From contig NZ_JQAZ01000002.1 in NCBI RefSeq assembly GCF_001437205.1, positions 427,459-491,458 of the forward strand: a DNA stretch of 64,000 bases, written 5' to 3'. Numbering within the stretch: position 1 is the first letter of the stretch; each line of letters begins with the position of its first letter. Below, in pieces: positions 28,382-36,124 of the stretch. Both the position numbers and the translations under genes were made by a program. The stretch is from Lactobacillus selangorensis. GTDB taxonomy: Bacteria; Bacillota; Bacilli; Lactobacillales; Lactobacillaceae. The notes under the pieces are model-generated. The model worked only from the letters and a program-made list of their open reading frames with translations, ran no database searches and was not told the DNA's origin.

Positions 28382-28840
28382 AATTGTTTTGATTTTAACA
28401 GCATAGGTCGACGCTGGAGCTTGAATGGTCACGGTTTGGCCGACTTGGTGATGCATCAGCTGTTTGCCCAGCGGCGATTTGAAGTAGATTTTGTTGGCAT
28501 CGAGATCGGCTTCTTGTTTGCCGACCATTTCATAGGTCTCCGTTGAGTGGTCGTCCAGAAATTCGATCGTGACGGTCGAACCGAGATCGACCTGCTGATT
28601 ATTGGCTGGTGTGATTACTTGGGAAAACTGCAGTTGTTTCTTTAAATAATGAACCCGGCTATCCAGCTGCCGGAGGTCATGCTTCGAGGTGCTGTACTCG
28701 GCATTTTCCGACCGATCGCCGAGTGCGGCCGCTGCAGCCAGGCGTTTAACCAGCGCCGGCCGTTTTTGCTGTAAGGCTGTAATTTCGTCTTCAATTTGTT
28801 TTTTACCATTAGCAGTCATTTTAATAAATGTCGGTTCCAT
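28373..28840 (-). CDS. greA: Transcription elongation factor GreA
   Basis: GreA rescues backtracked RNA polymerase by stimulating transcript cleavage. The 155 residues have the N-terminal coiled-coil with the acidic tip GDRSENAEYSTSK (usually GDLSENAEYHAAK) near residue 42 and the C-terminal FKBP-like domain with SPLGKQLMHHQVGQTVTI near 120. The Arg and Ser-Thr-Ser changes around the tip differ from the usual GreA, so it may be a second, divergent GreA paralogue. The stop codon lies inside a structured repeat that comes from the opposite direction. Confidence 0.88.
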   Translation of the reverse strand: MEPTFIKMTANGKKQIEDEITALQQKRPALVKRLAAAAALGDRSENAEYSTSKHDLRQLDSRVHYLKKQLQFSQVITPANNQQVDLGSTVTIEFLDDHSTETYEMVGKQEADLDANKIYFKSPLGKQLMHHQVGQTVTIQAPASTYAVKIKTISA

Positions 28841-28889
28841 GATGACTCAACTCCCTTGATTTCAAGGATATTGTACCAAAATAGGCACC

Positions 28890-28922
28890 AAAAAACACCG
28901 AGTGGGGAGCTCGGTGTTTTTT
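28890..28922. terminator. Terminator-like hairpin upstream of greA
   Basis: AAAACACCGAG pairs with CTCGGTGTTTT, followed by T residues on the plus strand and preceded by A on that strand. It lies between divergent transcription units, so which transcript it ends is unclear. Confidence 0.55.
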
Positions 28923-28983
28923 GTGCGCTGCCGAAGTTTCCTGAGAAACGTTCAAACAGTGCTATTTTACTTTGGAGGAGTAA

Positions 28984-29106
28984 ATGAAAAAGTTGGGGTT
29001 GTCAGAAACAAGTGGGAGGCTTGTTTCTATGTTGTTTATACTACTCAGTGTTTGTGAAGATTTTGTGATGAAAAAGGAACAAAAGATAAAACATTTCGTA
29101 TTTTAG
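28984..29106 (+). CDS. Possible 40-residue small protein
   Basis: ATG 28984 follows GGAGGAG closely and opens a frame beginning MKKLGLSETSGRLVSMLFIL with one hydrophobic segment, ending KIKHFVF. Inside it AGAAACAAG pairs with CTTGTTTCT, with a GGGAGG in the loop just before an in-frame ATG. No family is recognised. The good ribosome site is the main evidence, and the stretch could equally be an untranslated leader. Confidence 0.3.
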   Translation: MKKLGLSETSGRLVSMLFILLSVCEDFVMKKEQKIKHFVF

Positions 29107-29126
29107 ATATTTAGGTACAAAAACGA

Positions 29127-29177
29127 TTGACATTTCATTCAAAGCGACTATACTCAATAGATAGTTTAGGCACCTAA
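29127..29177 (+). promoter_or_regulatory. Promoter and palindromic operator of the MarR-type gene
   Basis: TTGACA (29127-29132), a 16-bp spacer and TATACT (29149-29154) form a strong promoter. Just downstream TTAGG-CA-CCTAA (29166-29177) is a perfect palindrome, and TTTAGGTAC stands upstream near 29110. Both fit operator sites for the autoregulating MarR-family product. Confidence 0.6.
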
Positions 29178-29206
29178 TAATTCTAACAATCAAAGAGGGT
29201 TTTAAA

Positions 29207-29779
29207 ATGGAACAACAAGATGAACAATTAGTACGGCTTTTTTACGGTTTAGTGAAACAGTTTCAGCGCTACAACTTCGCACACGCACCCCAAATGGCTG
29301 GCCGTCACCACGGCGGCCACGGTCAGCGCCGTGTACTGCGCATTTTAGGCGAAGATGATGGCATGATGCAGGGCGAATTAGCCGAAAAACTCGATATTCG
29401 TCCGTCTTCATTGACCGATTTGCTCAAAAAGATGGAACAGTCAGAATGGATTGAACGGCGTCCGGATGAAGCCGACAAACGGATTGTCCGAATCTATCTC
29501 ACCGAAAAGGGGCGGACACATTTGGAAGAAGTCAAACAAGAACGTGATAATATGGAAAACGGCCTTTTCGACGCCTTAAATGATGACGAAAAAAAGCAAA
29601 TGGCTGCTTTAATGGAAAAAGTTTATCAAGATTTGAAAGAAAAGAATAAGGACGTTGAATTTCCGCATCGAGGCGGCGGTCACGGGCGTTTTGGCGGTCG
29701 GCCGGATTTCAGAGGCCCTCGTTTTCATGGCTTCCAAGGGCCTAATTGCCCTGGATTCAGGGGTGAAGATTGGGATTAG
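29207..29779 (+). CDS. MarR family transcriptional regulator with Gly/Arg/His-rich tail
   Basis: A 190-residue regulator. The winged helix-turn-helix is clear: QRRVLRILGEDDGMMQGELAEKLDIRPSSLTDLLKKMEQSEWIERRPDEADKRIVRIYLTEKG, covering about residues 40-105. A dimerisation helix follows. The last 40 residues are a low-complexity tail rich in Gly, Arg, Phe and His, starting PHRGGGHGRFGGRPDFRGPR, which is not part of the usual family. A His/Gly patch (GRHHGGHG) also precedes the DNA-binding domain. The histidine content could bind metal. It stands alone behind its own promoter and a palindromic operator, which suggests autoregulation. The signal it senses is unknown. Confidence 0.85.
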   Translation: MEQQDEQLVRLFYGLVKQFQRYNFAHAPQMAGRHHGGHGQRRVLRILGEDDGMMQGELAEKLDIRPSSLTDLLKKMEQSEWIERRPDEADKRIVRIYLTEKGRTHLEEVKQERDNMENGLFDALNDDEKKQMAALMEKVYQDLKEKNKDVEFPHRGGGHGRFGGRPDFRGPRFHGFQGPNCPGFRGEDWD

Positions 29780-29852
29780 GGCCTTTCTGAACCGTTTGAT
29801 GGGATTCGCCGGTATAATAGAAGTGGAAACTCGATAGAAAGAAGCGAATACC

Positions 29853-30173
29853 ATGATGACGTTATTTGATATGCTGCAAGTGCTGAGTATCAACGGGTCC
29901 GATACCGATTTTAAGACAGTCCGTATCGAAGCAATCGGCACTCAGAAGCTGAATTACGATGCTGCGATTTTGTGCGATGTGCTCAATAATTTCTTGGTCA
30001 CGGACAAGACATTGGCCGATGCATCAGCCGATATCGCCGGTCAGATTCAAGATATCGATGATGCCGAAGACCAGCCGATGGATGTCGACGAACTCGTCGA
30101 TGATTTCGGTCGGAAGATTGACAACGTCGATGTTCAATACGGACAAAAAGAAACCCATATTTATGTTGCTTAG
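29853..30173 (+). CDS. Hypothetical acidic protein, 106 residues
   Basis: I do not recognise this protein. It begins MMTLFDMLQVLSINGSDTDF, has no membrane segment or signal peptide and is strongly acidic in its second half (DIDDAEDQPMDVDELVDDFG). An AGAAAGAAGCG stretch stands before the ATG. It follows the MarR gene by 73 bp, with a terminator after it, so it could share that transcript. Globular and cytoplasmic by appearance; no function is offered. Confidence 0.6.
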   Translation: MMTLFDMLQVLSINGSDTDFKTVRIEAIGTQKLNYDAAILCDVLNNFLVTDKTLADASADIAGQIQDIDDAEDQPMDVDELVDDFGRKIDNVDVQYGQKETHIYVA

Positions 30174-30185
30174 TGCAACTTCGCA

Positions 30186-30220
30186 AGCCGCTGTATCGCC
30201 ACAAGGACAGCGGCTTTTTT
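30186..30220 (+). terminator. Terminator after the acidic protein gene
   Basis: AGCCGCTGT pairs with GACAGCGGCT, followed by six T. Confidence 0.85.
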
Positions 30221-30263
30221 ATCTGCTTCTGGTCTTGCATTTTAAAAAGGGTTTGCGTACACT

Positions 30264-30380
30264 TATCCGTAGATACAATGAATCTATGGATAACGATTGA
30301 TTGTAACCGTACAACTGCCGTGGATATGTCCCAAATCAGCATATCCATCTGAACTGCGCCGGAAACGCAGTTCTTTTTTT
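30264..30380 (+). ncRNA. Candidate small RNA with three hairpins and a terminator
   Basis: A promoter, TTGCAT (30235-30240) and TACACT (30258-30263) with 17 bp between, precedes three successive hairpins. The first pairs TTATCC.TAGAT with ATCTA.GGATAA (30264-30294). The second pairs TGGATATG with CATATCCA (30321-30347). The third pairs GAACTGCG with CGCAGTTC (30351-30373), followed by seven T. There is no ribosome site or open frame. This accounts for much of the 480-bp gap before degV. I do not recognise a named RNA family. The rest of the gap (30381-30652) holds further imperfect hairpins and must contain the degV promoter. Confidence 0.5.
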
Positions 30381-30652
30381 ATGAAGAGCGTTCCGCAAGT
30401 GAGAATGAACTTAACCGGAATGCGTTTCGGAAAAAATAAAAATAGCAGGCCTTTAAACGTTCTTTCAAGAACATTTTCATGAGCTAGATTTTAATTCGAT
30501 ATCAGCTGGCTTTCATTGTCATCTAGCTGTTTGTCGCACAAAATGAAAATTTGTTGTATGCTATATAGAATAACAGTTAGATATATTTTCGATCCTTTTC
30601 GAGAACGTTATATCTTGCAGCTTTTTATTTTTGTGAAAAAGGAGCGATTCTC

Positions 30653-31531
30653 GTGAAAATCGCAGTTGTAACAGACAGTACCGCGAATTTATCGCAGTCT
30701 GAACTACAGCAGCCCAATCTATTCGTCATTCCGATTCCGATTATCATCGATGGGAAAACTTATGAGGAAAATGTGGACATTACAGTAGATAACTACGCAC
30801 AGTTGGTTGAAACTTCCGACCAGTTTCCCAAGACGTCCCAGTCGAATGTGGGCGATTTAATTAAACTTTATAATCATTTAGGCGATATGGGGTATGACAC
30901 GGTGATCAGCATTCATCTGTCGAGCGGCATTTCCGGCATGATCAATACGATCGAGCATCTGTCGCATTCGGACGATTTGAAGGTCAAGCTGGTGCCGTTC
31001 AACTCCTACATTACTGTCAGTTTGATGGGGACAATGGCGGTCACGGCTGCACAAATGGCGACCAATGGAGAATCCCTGAACAAGATTATGCCGATTTTGG
31101 AGGCGCTCCGTTCCTCAGTTGATGAATATTTTGTCGTGGATGACTTGAAGAACCTCGTCGCCGGCGGCCGGTTGTCGAATGCCGGTGCCTTCGTCGGCGG
31201 CCTGCTGAACATCAAACCACTGCTGTCGATGAAAAACGACGAACATAATATTGTGGCGATTGAAAAAGTTCGTTCTTTGAAACGAGCACAACGCCGCATT
31301 ATGACCCTGTTTGAACAGAAGGTCCATGATGCGCCGTATCCGATTAAGGCCTACGTATTTTACACCACCGACCAGGAACGGGCGCAAGCATGGCAAGAAA
31401 CGTTGGAAGAAGAATTTCCGCGTATCAATTTTGAGTTGCGGCAGCTGGACGCCGTGATGAACGTTTACTTAGGGAAAGGTGCCTTGGCACTCGGCTGGAT
31501 GGAAGATCCAAGTGCGCTGTATCAGCCATAG
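30653..31531 (+). CDS. degV: DegV family fatty acid-binding protein
   Basis: DegV (FakB-type) proteins bind a fatty acid so that FakA can phosphorylate it for phospholipid synthesis. The 292 residues start MKIAVVTDSTANLSQSELQQ, with the conserved TSQSN (PKTSQSNVGDL) near 60, SSGISG near 88 and LVAGGRLSNAGAFVGGLLNIKPLL near 165, which line the lipid pocket. The start is GTG, 8 nt behind AAGGAGCG. It stands alone, with terminator hairpins after it. Confidence 0.9.
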   Translation: MKIAVVTDSTANLSQSELQQPNLFVIPIPIIIDGKTYEENVDITVDNYAQLVETSDQFPKTSQSNVGDLIKLYNHLGDMGYDTVISIHLSSGISGMINTIEHLSHSDDLKVKLVPFNSYITVSLMGTMAVTAAQMATNGESLNKIMPILEALRSSVDEYFVVDDLKNLVAGGRLSNAGAFVGGLLNIKPLLSMKNDEHNIVAIEKVRSLKRAQRRIMTLFEQKVHDAPYPIKAYVFYTTDQERAQAWQETLEEEFPRINFELRQLDAVMNVYLGKGALALGWMEDPSALYQP

Positions 31532-31539
31532 AACACAAT

Positions 31540-31596
31540 AAAAAGGATTGGAAAATGTTCCAATCCTTTTTAGTTATCCACATCTTGTGGATAACT
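31540..31596 (+). terminator. degV terminator followed by a DnaA-box palindrome
   Basis: AAAAGGATTGG pairs with CCAATCCTTTT (31541-31570), a clear terminator. Immediately after it, AGTTATCCACA (31572-31582) and TGTGGATAACT (31586-31596) form a perfect 11-bp inverted repeat in which each arm is a full DnaA box. Confidence 0.8.
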
Positions 31597-31639
31597 TTGT
31601 GCATAAGTCTATATTTAGTTAGGAACGCTTGTTTGCTGC

Positions 31640-32191
31640 TTAATATTTTTCAATCAATTTGACGAAGGCATCGACAAGGGTCTGCAAGAACTTTGTGGTC
31701 CCTTCATCCTTGAAGGAGCCGTCATCGCTGAGCATGTTCTGGACATGACCTAAGTAAACTTCAGGCTGTTGAACGGTTGGCATGTTTAAGAATACCAAGG
31801 ACTGACGGAGGACCATATTGGCCAGAGCACCGCCGATGGCACCAGTAGATGCGGAAACGACTGCGGCTGGCTTGCCGTCCCAAACACTTTCGCCATAAGG
31901 ACGAGAACCGACATCGATTGCATTCTTCAATGGTGCTGGAATCGAACGGTTGTATTCAGGGGTAACGAACAAAACAGCGTCGACTTGCTTCATAGTGTCA
32001 CGGAAGGTCTGCCATGCAGCTGGCACTTCATCATGATCATCATAATCCTGATTATAGAGCGGTAATTGACTGATGTCGATAATCTGCACTTGGTAATCGT
32101 CTGGGAACAACTTGACCATGTTCAGAGCAACCTTCATGTTATAAGATTCTTTGCGTAAACTGCCGACAATGATACCGATATTTTTTGTCAT
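31640..32191 (-). CDS. NAD(P)H-dependent FMN reductase
   Basis: A 183-residue flavodoxin-fold oxidoreductase of the NADPH-dependent FMN reductase/azoreductase group. The FMN phosphate loop is GSLRKESYNMK near residue 10. TPEYNRSIPAPLKNAIDVGSR near 78 is the flavin-ring contact and dimer signature of this family. SASTGAIGG near 113 is also typical. It transfers electrons from NAD(P)H to FMN, quinones or azo compounds; the natural substrate is not evident. A single-gene unit, with AAGGAGGC before its ATG. Confidence 0.88.
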   Translation of the reverse strand: MTKNIGIIVGSLRKESYNMKVALNMVKLFPDDYQVQIIDISQLPLYNQDYDDHDEVPAAWQTFRDTMKQVDAVLFVTPEYNRSIPAPLKNAIDVGSRPYGESVWDGKPAAVVSASTGAIGGALANMVLRQSLVFLNMPTVQQPEVYLGHVQNMLSDDGSFKDEGTTKFLQTLVDAFVKLIEKY

Positions 32192-32307
32192 CAGAAAAGC
32201 CTCCTTAAATTTACTTACTTTTTACAAGTAATTTCATTGTAACCCATTACATTTGGTTCTGCAATCTATTTTAATAAGTTGCATCGTTAGATTGCAAGGA
32301 AAGCCCC

Positions 32308-32523
32308 TTAGAAGAGGTTCTGATTCGTGTCGGCGTGTTCATTTTTGAGATAATTCGTCAAATAAGTCACTTTATAAGCCTGATTCTCCGGCTGGAATAA
32401 TTCTTCCAAAGTGAAGTTTTTCCAGCCATCGTCGAAGTGATAATGGATGACATCTGGGGTAAATAATTTGAGTTCGTCGTTAAAATGATGAAAATCGTCA
32501 ATGGTTGCTGTTTCTGGGTTCAT
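32308..32523 (-). CDS. Hypothetical protein, 71 residues
   Basis: Not recognised. It begins MNPETATIDDFHHFNDELKL, is acidic and rich in aromatic residues (HYHFDDGWKNFTLEELF), and has no membrane segment. AAGAAGGTCC precedes the ATG, and the start codons of this gene and of yhaM are about 50 bp apart and divergent. It may be one of the small conserved cytoplasmic proteins of lactobacilli, but no function can be given. Confidence 0.55.
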   Translation of the reverse strand: MNPETATIDDFHHFNDELKLFTPDVIHYHFDDGWKNFTLEELFQPENQAYKVTYLTNYLKNEHADTNQNLF

Positions 32524-32572
32524 GATGGACCTTCTTTCTGATAAGATAGGGCAATAAAAGGGAGCGATCGAA

Positions 32573-33580
32573 ATGTTATTTCAAGTTGCTGATCAAGCCG
32601 TCGTCCAAGGTACGGCTGTGTTGCAGGAAATTAAAGTACAAGCAACGAAAAACGGCAAGAGCCAGTATGCCAGCGGCGTTTTAGTAACACCTGATGAAAA
32701 AGTACCCGTTAAAATCTGGGACGTCGACGATACAATCAACCAGCTCAATAACCATGTGGTCGATTTCACCGCTCAGCGCAATGATTACAATGGCCAGCTG
32801 CAATTCGTCGTTCAGAAGCTGGCTGCCAATGAACAAGCTTCGATTCGGGATTATTTGCCGAGTTCCTACTGGTCCCGTCAGGAGGTAGCGGCGGGCTTCA
32901 AGCATTTTCTCGGCAAGATTACCGATCCGTTATATCATCAGGTGGTGAATGCTTGTTACAAACAGGTCGACCAGGAAATCACCGACCCTTTATTCGATAT
33001 GCCGGCGGCCGTTAAAATGCACCATGCCTTTATCGGCGGCCTTTATACGCATACGCTGTCGATGGCGTATGAAGCCGAAGGAATTCTGGCGCATACGATT
33101 TATCGGCAGGATATCAACGAATCTCTATTATACGCCGGAATTTTATTGCATGATTTAGGCAAAGCGTATTGTTATACGAATGCGACCGACCATGAAGAAA
33201 CTCGAGCCGGCAGTTTACTTGACCATGTCGCCATCATGGATGGGATGCTGGTCGAACAATTTGAAAAAATTCTGCAGGTGCCGTATGGCGATTTACTGAA
33301 AAATGAAAAAGTAACTTTGCTGCGACATATGATTCTATCGCACCATGGCAAGCTTGAATGGGGAGCAGCAATCAAACCGGCGACACTGGAAGCCCAATTA
33401 TTGCATCAGGTCGATTTGGCCGATTCCCGCTTAGAAATGGCTCGTGAAACACTGGACCAGCAGGCACCGGATACGTTCAGCGACCGCCAGTTCGGATTGG
33501 ACGGTGCGCGCCTGTACAAAGAAACGCCTATACGCCCGCAGTCACAAACAACTGATACAGACTCACGACCAGCAGAATAA
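32573..33580 (+). CDS. yhaM: 3'-5' exoribonuclease YhaM
   Basis: YhaM degrades RNA from the 3' end and trims transcripts in Firmicutes. The 335 residues show an N-terminal OB-fold (about 15-90) followed by an HD domain. The metal-binding residues are in HHAFIGGLYTHTLSM near 160, LLHDLGKAYCY near 202 and LSHHGKLEWGAA near 257. The length is normal. The ATG follows AAGGGAGCG. The last 53 bp overlap, on the opposite strand, the end of a small membrane protein gene, and no terminator is seen until 33705-33738. Confidence 0.92.
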   Translation: MLFQVADQAVVQGTAVLQEIKVQATKNGKSQYASGVLVTPDEKVPVKIWDVDDTINQLNNHVVDFTAQRNDYNGQLQFVVQKLAANEQASIRDYLPSSYWSRQEVAAGFKHFLGKITDPLYHQVVNACYKQVDQEITDPLFDMPAAVKMHHAFIGGLYTHTLSMAYEAEGILAHTIYRQDINESLLYAGILLHDLGKAYCYTNATDHEETRAGSLLDHVAIMDGMLVEQFEKILQVPYGDLLKNEKVTLLRHMILSHHGKLEWGAAIKPATLEAQLLHQVDLADSRLEMARETLDQQAPDTFSDRQFGLDGARLYKETPIRPQSQTTDTDSRPAE

Positions 33581-33689
33581 AGCCGGCTAGCAGCCAGACG
33601 ATGCGAATCCAGCGGTTCAATTTGATTCGAAACCCTGAAATCAGCAAAGCAGCAGCGATAAAAAAGATTAAAATTGGCAGGAAATCCAT
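33528..33689 (-). CDS. Small two-helix membrane protein, 53 residues
   Basis: The protein starts MDFLPILIFFIAAALLISGF, then has a short basic loop (RIKLNRWIR) and a second hydrophobic segment (IVWLLAGFILLVVSLYQLF). ATG 33689 is chosen for the AAAGGAG site 9 nt upstream; a longer start at 33719 lacks one. Its final 53 bp overlap the end of yhaM in the opposite direction. No family is recognised. The strong ribosome site and clean topology support it. Confidence 0.65.
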   Translation of the reverse strand: MDFLPILIFFIAAALLISGFRIKLNRWIRIVWLLAGFILLVVSLYQLFVTAGV

Positions 33690-33704
33690 ACTTGTTCTCC
33701 TTTC

Positions 33705-33738
33705 AAAAGACATCATCATGACGGTGTCTTTTTTTATA
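33705..33738 (+). terminator. Likely yhaM terminator
   Basis: AAAAGACA pairs with TGTCTTTT, followed by T residues. It is the first terminator after yhaM, so the yhaM transcript would run antisense across the whole 53-residue membrane protein gene. Confidence 0.6.
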
Positions 33739-33784
33739 TGAGGTTGCTTTCAAAAGAAACTAAAAAATGTTTCATTTGTTAAAA

Positions 33785-33836
33785 TTGTAATTGCGAATAA
33801 CAATGGTATACTTAAATTGTCTGGAAACGATTCCAG
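33785..33836 (+). promoter_or_regulatory. Promoter with cre site for the organophosphate transporter
   Basis: TTGTAA (about 33785) and TATACT (33808-33813) make a promoter. Just after it TGGAAACGATTCCA (33822-33835) fits the catabolite-responsive element consensus fully and is a perfect dyad. CcpA bound here would block transcription when glucose is available. Confidence 0.65.
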
Positions 33837-33853
33837 GTTGGGAGGAATAGTTT

Positions 33854-35239
33854 ATGAAACATTTTTTTGCGTTACAACGACCGCAAAAACTAGGTTTGTC
33901 GGTCGCTCAGGAGCGGCAGAAATGGTTTAAGGAGTTTATGAAATCATTTTTGGTCGTCTTTTTGGTCTATTTCTGCATGTATCTGATTCGCAACAATTTA
34001 TCAGCAGCACAGCCATTGCTGGTCAAACGAGGAATCACGACGACTCAGTTAGGGTGGATCGGCTATGGTTTTTCACTGGCCTATGGGATTGGTAAAACGG
34101 TGCTCGGCTACGTCGTCGATGGAAAGAACACCAAACGATTCATGTCGTTTCTGCTGATTCTATCAGCAGTTGCGGTACTGATTATCGGGGTCGCTTTGCT
34201 GATGAACAATGCACCGGTCGGGCTGCTGCTGGTGCTGTGGTCCTTAAATGGGATTTTTCAGTCACCAGGCGGTTCAGCTTCATTATCGACGATTTCACGG
34301 TGGACGACGACAACGAGTCGGGGCCGCTGGATCGGCATCTGGAATATCTCCCATGAATTCGGGGGCGCCGTTGCCGGTGTCATCGCACTCTGGGGTGCAA
34401 ATCAATTCTTTGGCGGAAATGTCGGCGGGATGTTTATTTTTCCAGCTATCATTTGTATTTTAGTCGGGCTCTGGGGCCTGTTTTATGGCGCTGACGATCC
34501 CCAAGAATTAGGTTGGGATTCTAGTGAAACGATTTTTGGCGAAAAAATTTCCAAAGCCGATGAAGAAGCATCGACGATGAGCAAGTGGGAAACCTTCAAG
34601 ACATTTGTCATGAAGAGCCCTTGGGTTTGGCTGCTCTGCATCGCCAACGTGTTTGTTTATGTTGTGCGGATCGGAATCGTCAACTGGGCACCTTTGTACA
34701 CCGTTCAGCAACTTCATTTTACCGTTGCACAGGGCGCAAATACACTGTTGTTATTCCAATTAGGCGGCATTATCGGCAGTGTCGTTTGGGGCTGGTTCTC
34801 TGACCTGCTCAAAGGCCGCCGTTCCGTTGTGTCGATTATCTGCCTGCTTTTGACCGCCGTTGTCGCATTAGGCTACCGTTACGGAACGACACCGCTGATG
34901 ATTAATACTTCTTTGTTCTTCTTGGGAATGTTTATTTATGGGCCGCAGCTGCTGATTGGTGTTTCTGTAATCAGTTTCGTGCCTAAAAATGCTTTGAACG
35001 TTTCGGATGGATTAACAGGGACGTTTGCTTACATCTTTGGGGACCTGATGGCGCAGGTTGGTTTTGCTGCCATCGCCGATCCAAAGGCACACGGTTTGAA
35101 TTTCTTAGGCATGAACCTGCATGGCTGGAACGATACGTTTGTTATCTTCTACATTGCAATCGTTTTGAGTATCATCGTCTTGGCGATTATTGCAATCGGC
35201 GAAGAGAAACGGATTCGCCAGCAATTAGGAACCAAATAA
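33854..35239 (+). CDS. Organophosphate:phosphate antiporter, UhpT/GlpT type (MFS)
   Basis: A 461-residue MFS protein with about twelve membrane segments. The family signature lies at SRGRWIGIWNISHEFGGAVAG near residue 155, close to the GlpT/UhpT pattern. The N-terminal RNNLSAAQPLLV segment and the conserved arginine in KFYMYLIRNN-like position (CMYLIRNN) near 40 match phosphate binding in this group. It probably imports hexose phosphate or glycerol 3-phosphate in exchange for phosphate. It stands alone, behind a cre-controlled promoter, and ends at a bidirectional terminator. Exact substrate is not decidable. Confidence 0.85.
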   Translation: MKHFFALQRPQKLGLSVAQERQKWFKEFMKSFLVVFLVYFCMYLIRNNLSAAQPLLVKRGITTTQLGWIGYGFSLAYGIGKTVLGYVVDGKNTKRFMSFLLILSAVAVLIIGVALLMNNAPVGLLLVLWSLNGIFQSPGGSASLSTISRWTTTTSRGRWIGIWNISHEFGGAVAGVIALWGANQFFGGNVGGMFIFPAIICILVGLWGLFYGADDPQELGWDSSETIFGEKISKADEEASTMSKWETFKTFVMKSPWVWLLCIANVFVYVVRIGIVNWAPLYTVQQLHFTVAQGANTLLLFQLGGIIGSVVWGWFSDLLKGRRSVVSIICLLLTAVVALGYRYGTTPLMINTSLFFLGMFIYGPQLLIGVSVISFVPKNALNVSDGLTGTFAYIFGDLMAQVGFAAIADPKAHGLNFLGMNLHGWNDTFVIFYIAIVLSIIVLAIIAIGEEKRIRQQLGTK

Positions 35240-35266
35240 GCGTGTAAGAAGACAATTTCAACACAT

Positions 35267-35301
35267 AAAAAACATGGGCCAGCACTGGCCCATGTTTTTT
35301 T
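35267..35301. terminator. Bidirectional terminator
   Basis: AAAAACATGGGCCA pairs with TGGCCCATGTTTTTT. It lies between the convergent MFS transporter and SDR genes. Confidence 0.88.
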
Positions 35302-35316
35302 GCTGCTTGAAAAGCG

Positions 35317-36063
35317 TTAACCCTGTTGTTTGATCGACTGCATAATGACTTCGTCGATGACAACATTGCCTGGCTGGCTGATCGCATAAGCGACGGCGTT
35401 GGCAACGTCCTTTGAAACGAGGCCACGATCCGTTTCGGACTGGCGGATGTTCTGCTTCATCGTTTCATCGGTGGTGGTTGTGTACAATTCTGTATCGACA
35501 TCGCCAGGTGAAATCATAGTAACCCGAATATTCTTGGACGGACCTTCTTCAGCCCGCAGTCCGTTCATAACGGCCCGTACCGCAAACTTCGTCCCGCAAT
35601 AAACGGCATTACCAGGGAAGACTTTGTGGCCGGCGATTGAATCGGTCGCAATAATCTGGCCGCTGCCTTGCTTTTCCATGATTGGCACGATTTCGCCGAC
35701 TGCATACAGCAGGCCTTTCAAGTTGACGTCGATCATTTGGTCCCACTCATTGAATTTATTGTCCCGCATGTAAGACAACGGCATCAGCCCTGCATTGGCA
35801 AATAAGACATCGATGCGGTGAAATTTTTCGAGCGTGTACTGGACTAAGGCGGCTACCTCGCCATGGTCGGTGACATCGGTGGCTCGATAAGCGGCTGTGC
35901 CGCCGTTTTGGTTGATTTCATCCGTCAATTCCTTGAGCCGATCCGCACGGCGAGCTGCCAGCATGACTTTGGCGCCGTCTTTAGCGAGCAGTTTGGCTGT
36001 TTCGGCACCGATTCCGCTGGATGCACCGGTAATCAGCACAACTTTATTTTCAATATTCTTCAT
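35317..36063 (-). CDS. Short-chain dehydrogenase/reductase
   Basis: A 248-residue classical SDR. The cofactor motif TGASSGIGAETAK is near residue 13, the NAG motif is LFANAGLMP near 88, the catalytic Ser is in IATDSIAG near 138, and YCGTK near 152 gives the catalytic Tyr and Lys. It is an NAD(P)H oxidoreductase of the YdfG/serine-dehydrogenase-like group; the substrate is unknown. ATG 36063 is chosen because AAGGAGG stands 11 nt upstream and the Rossmann fold starts at once. It lies 61 bp after the hypothetical gene on the same strand. Confidence 0.9.
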   Translation of the reverse strand: MKNIENKVVLITGASSGIGAETAKLLAKDGAKVMLAARRADRLKELTDEINQNGGTAAYRATDVTDHGEVAALVQYTLEKFHRIDVLFANAGLMPLSYMRDNKFNEWDQMIDVNLKGLLYAVGEIVPIMEKQGSGQIIATDSIAGHKVFPGNAVYCGTKFAVRAVMNGLRAEEGPSKNIRVTMISPGDVDTELYTTTTDETMKQNIRQSETDRGLVSKDVANAVAYAISQPGNVVIDEVIMQSIKQQG

Positions 36064-36124
36064 CAAAAAAGGGCCTCCTTTTGAATATACACGAATAGTA
36101 TATACTGGATGACCGGTAAAAAAA

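Noticed and set aside
28796..28987. Open frame over the greA start and the hairpin at 28890
   Set aside because: No ribosome site, and it overlaps the certain start of greA and a terminator-like hairpin.
30390..30480. Further hairpins resembling the repeat family upstream of degV
   Set aside because: AAACGCATTC and AAACGTTC with nearby stems are suggestive, but the conserved 3' end is too degenerate to count them as units.
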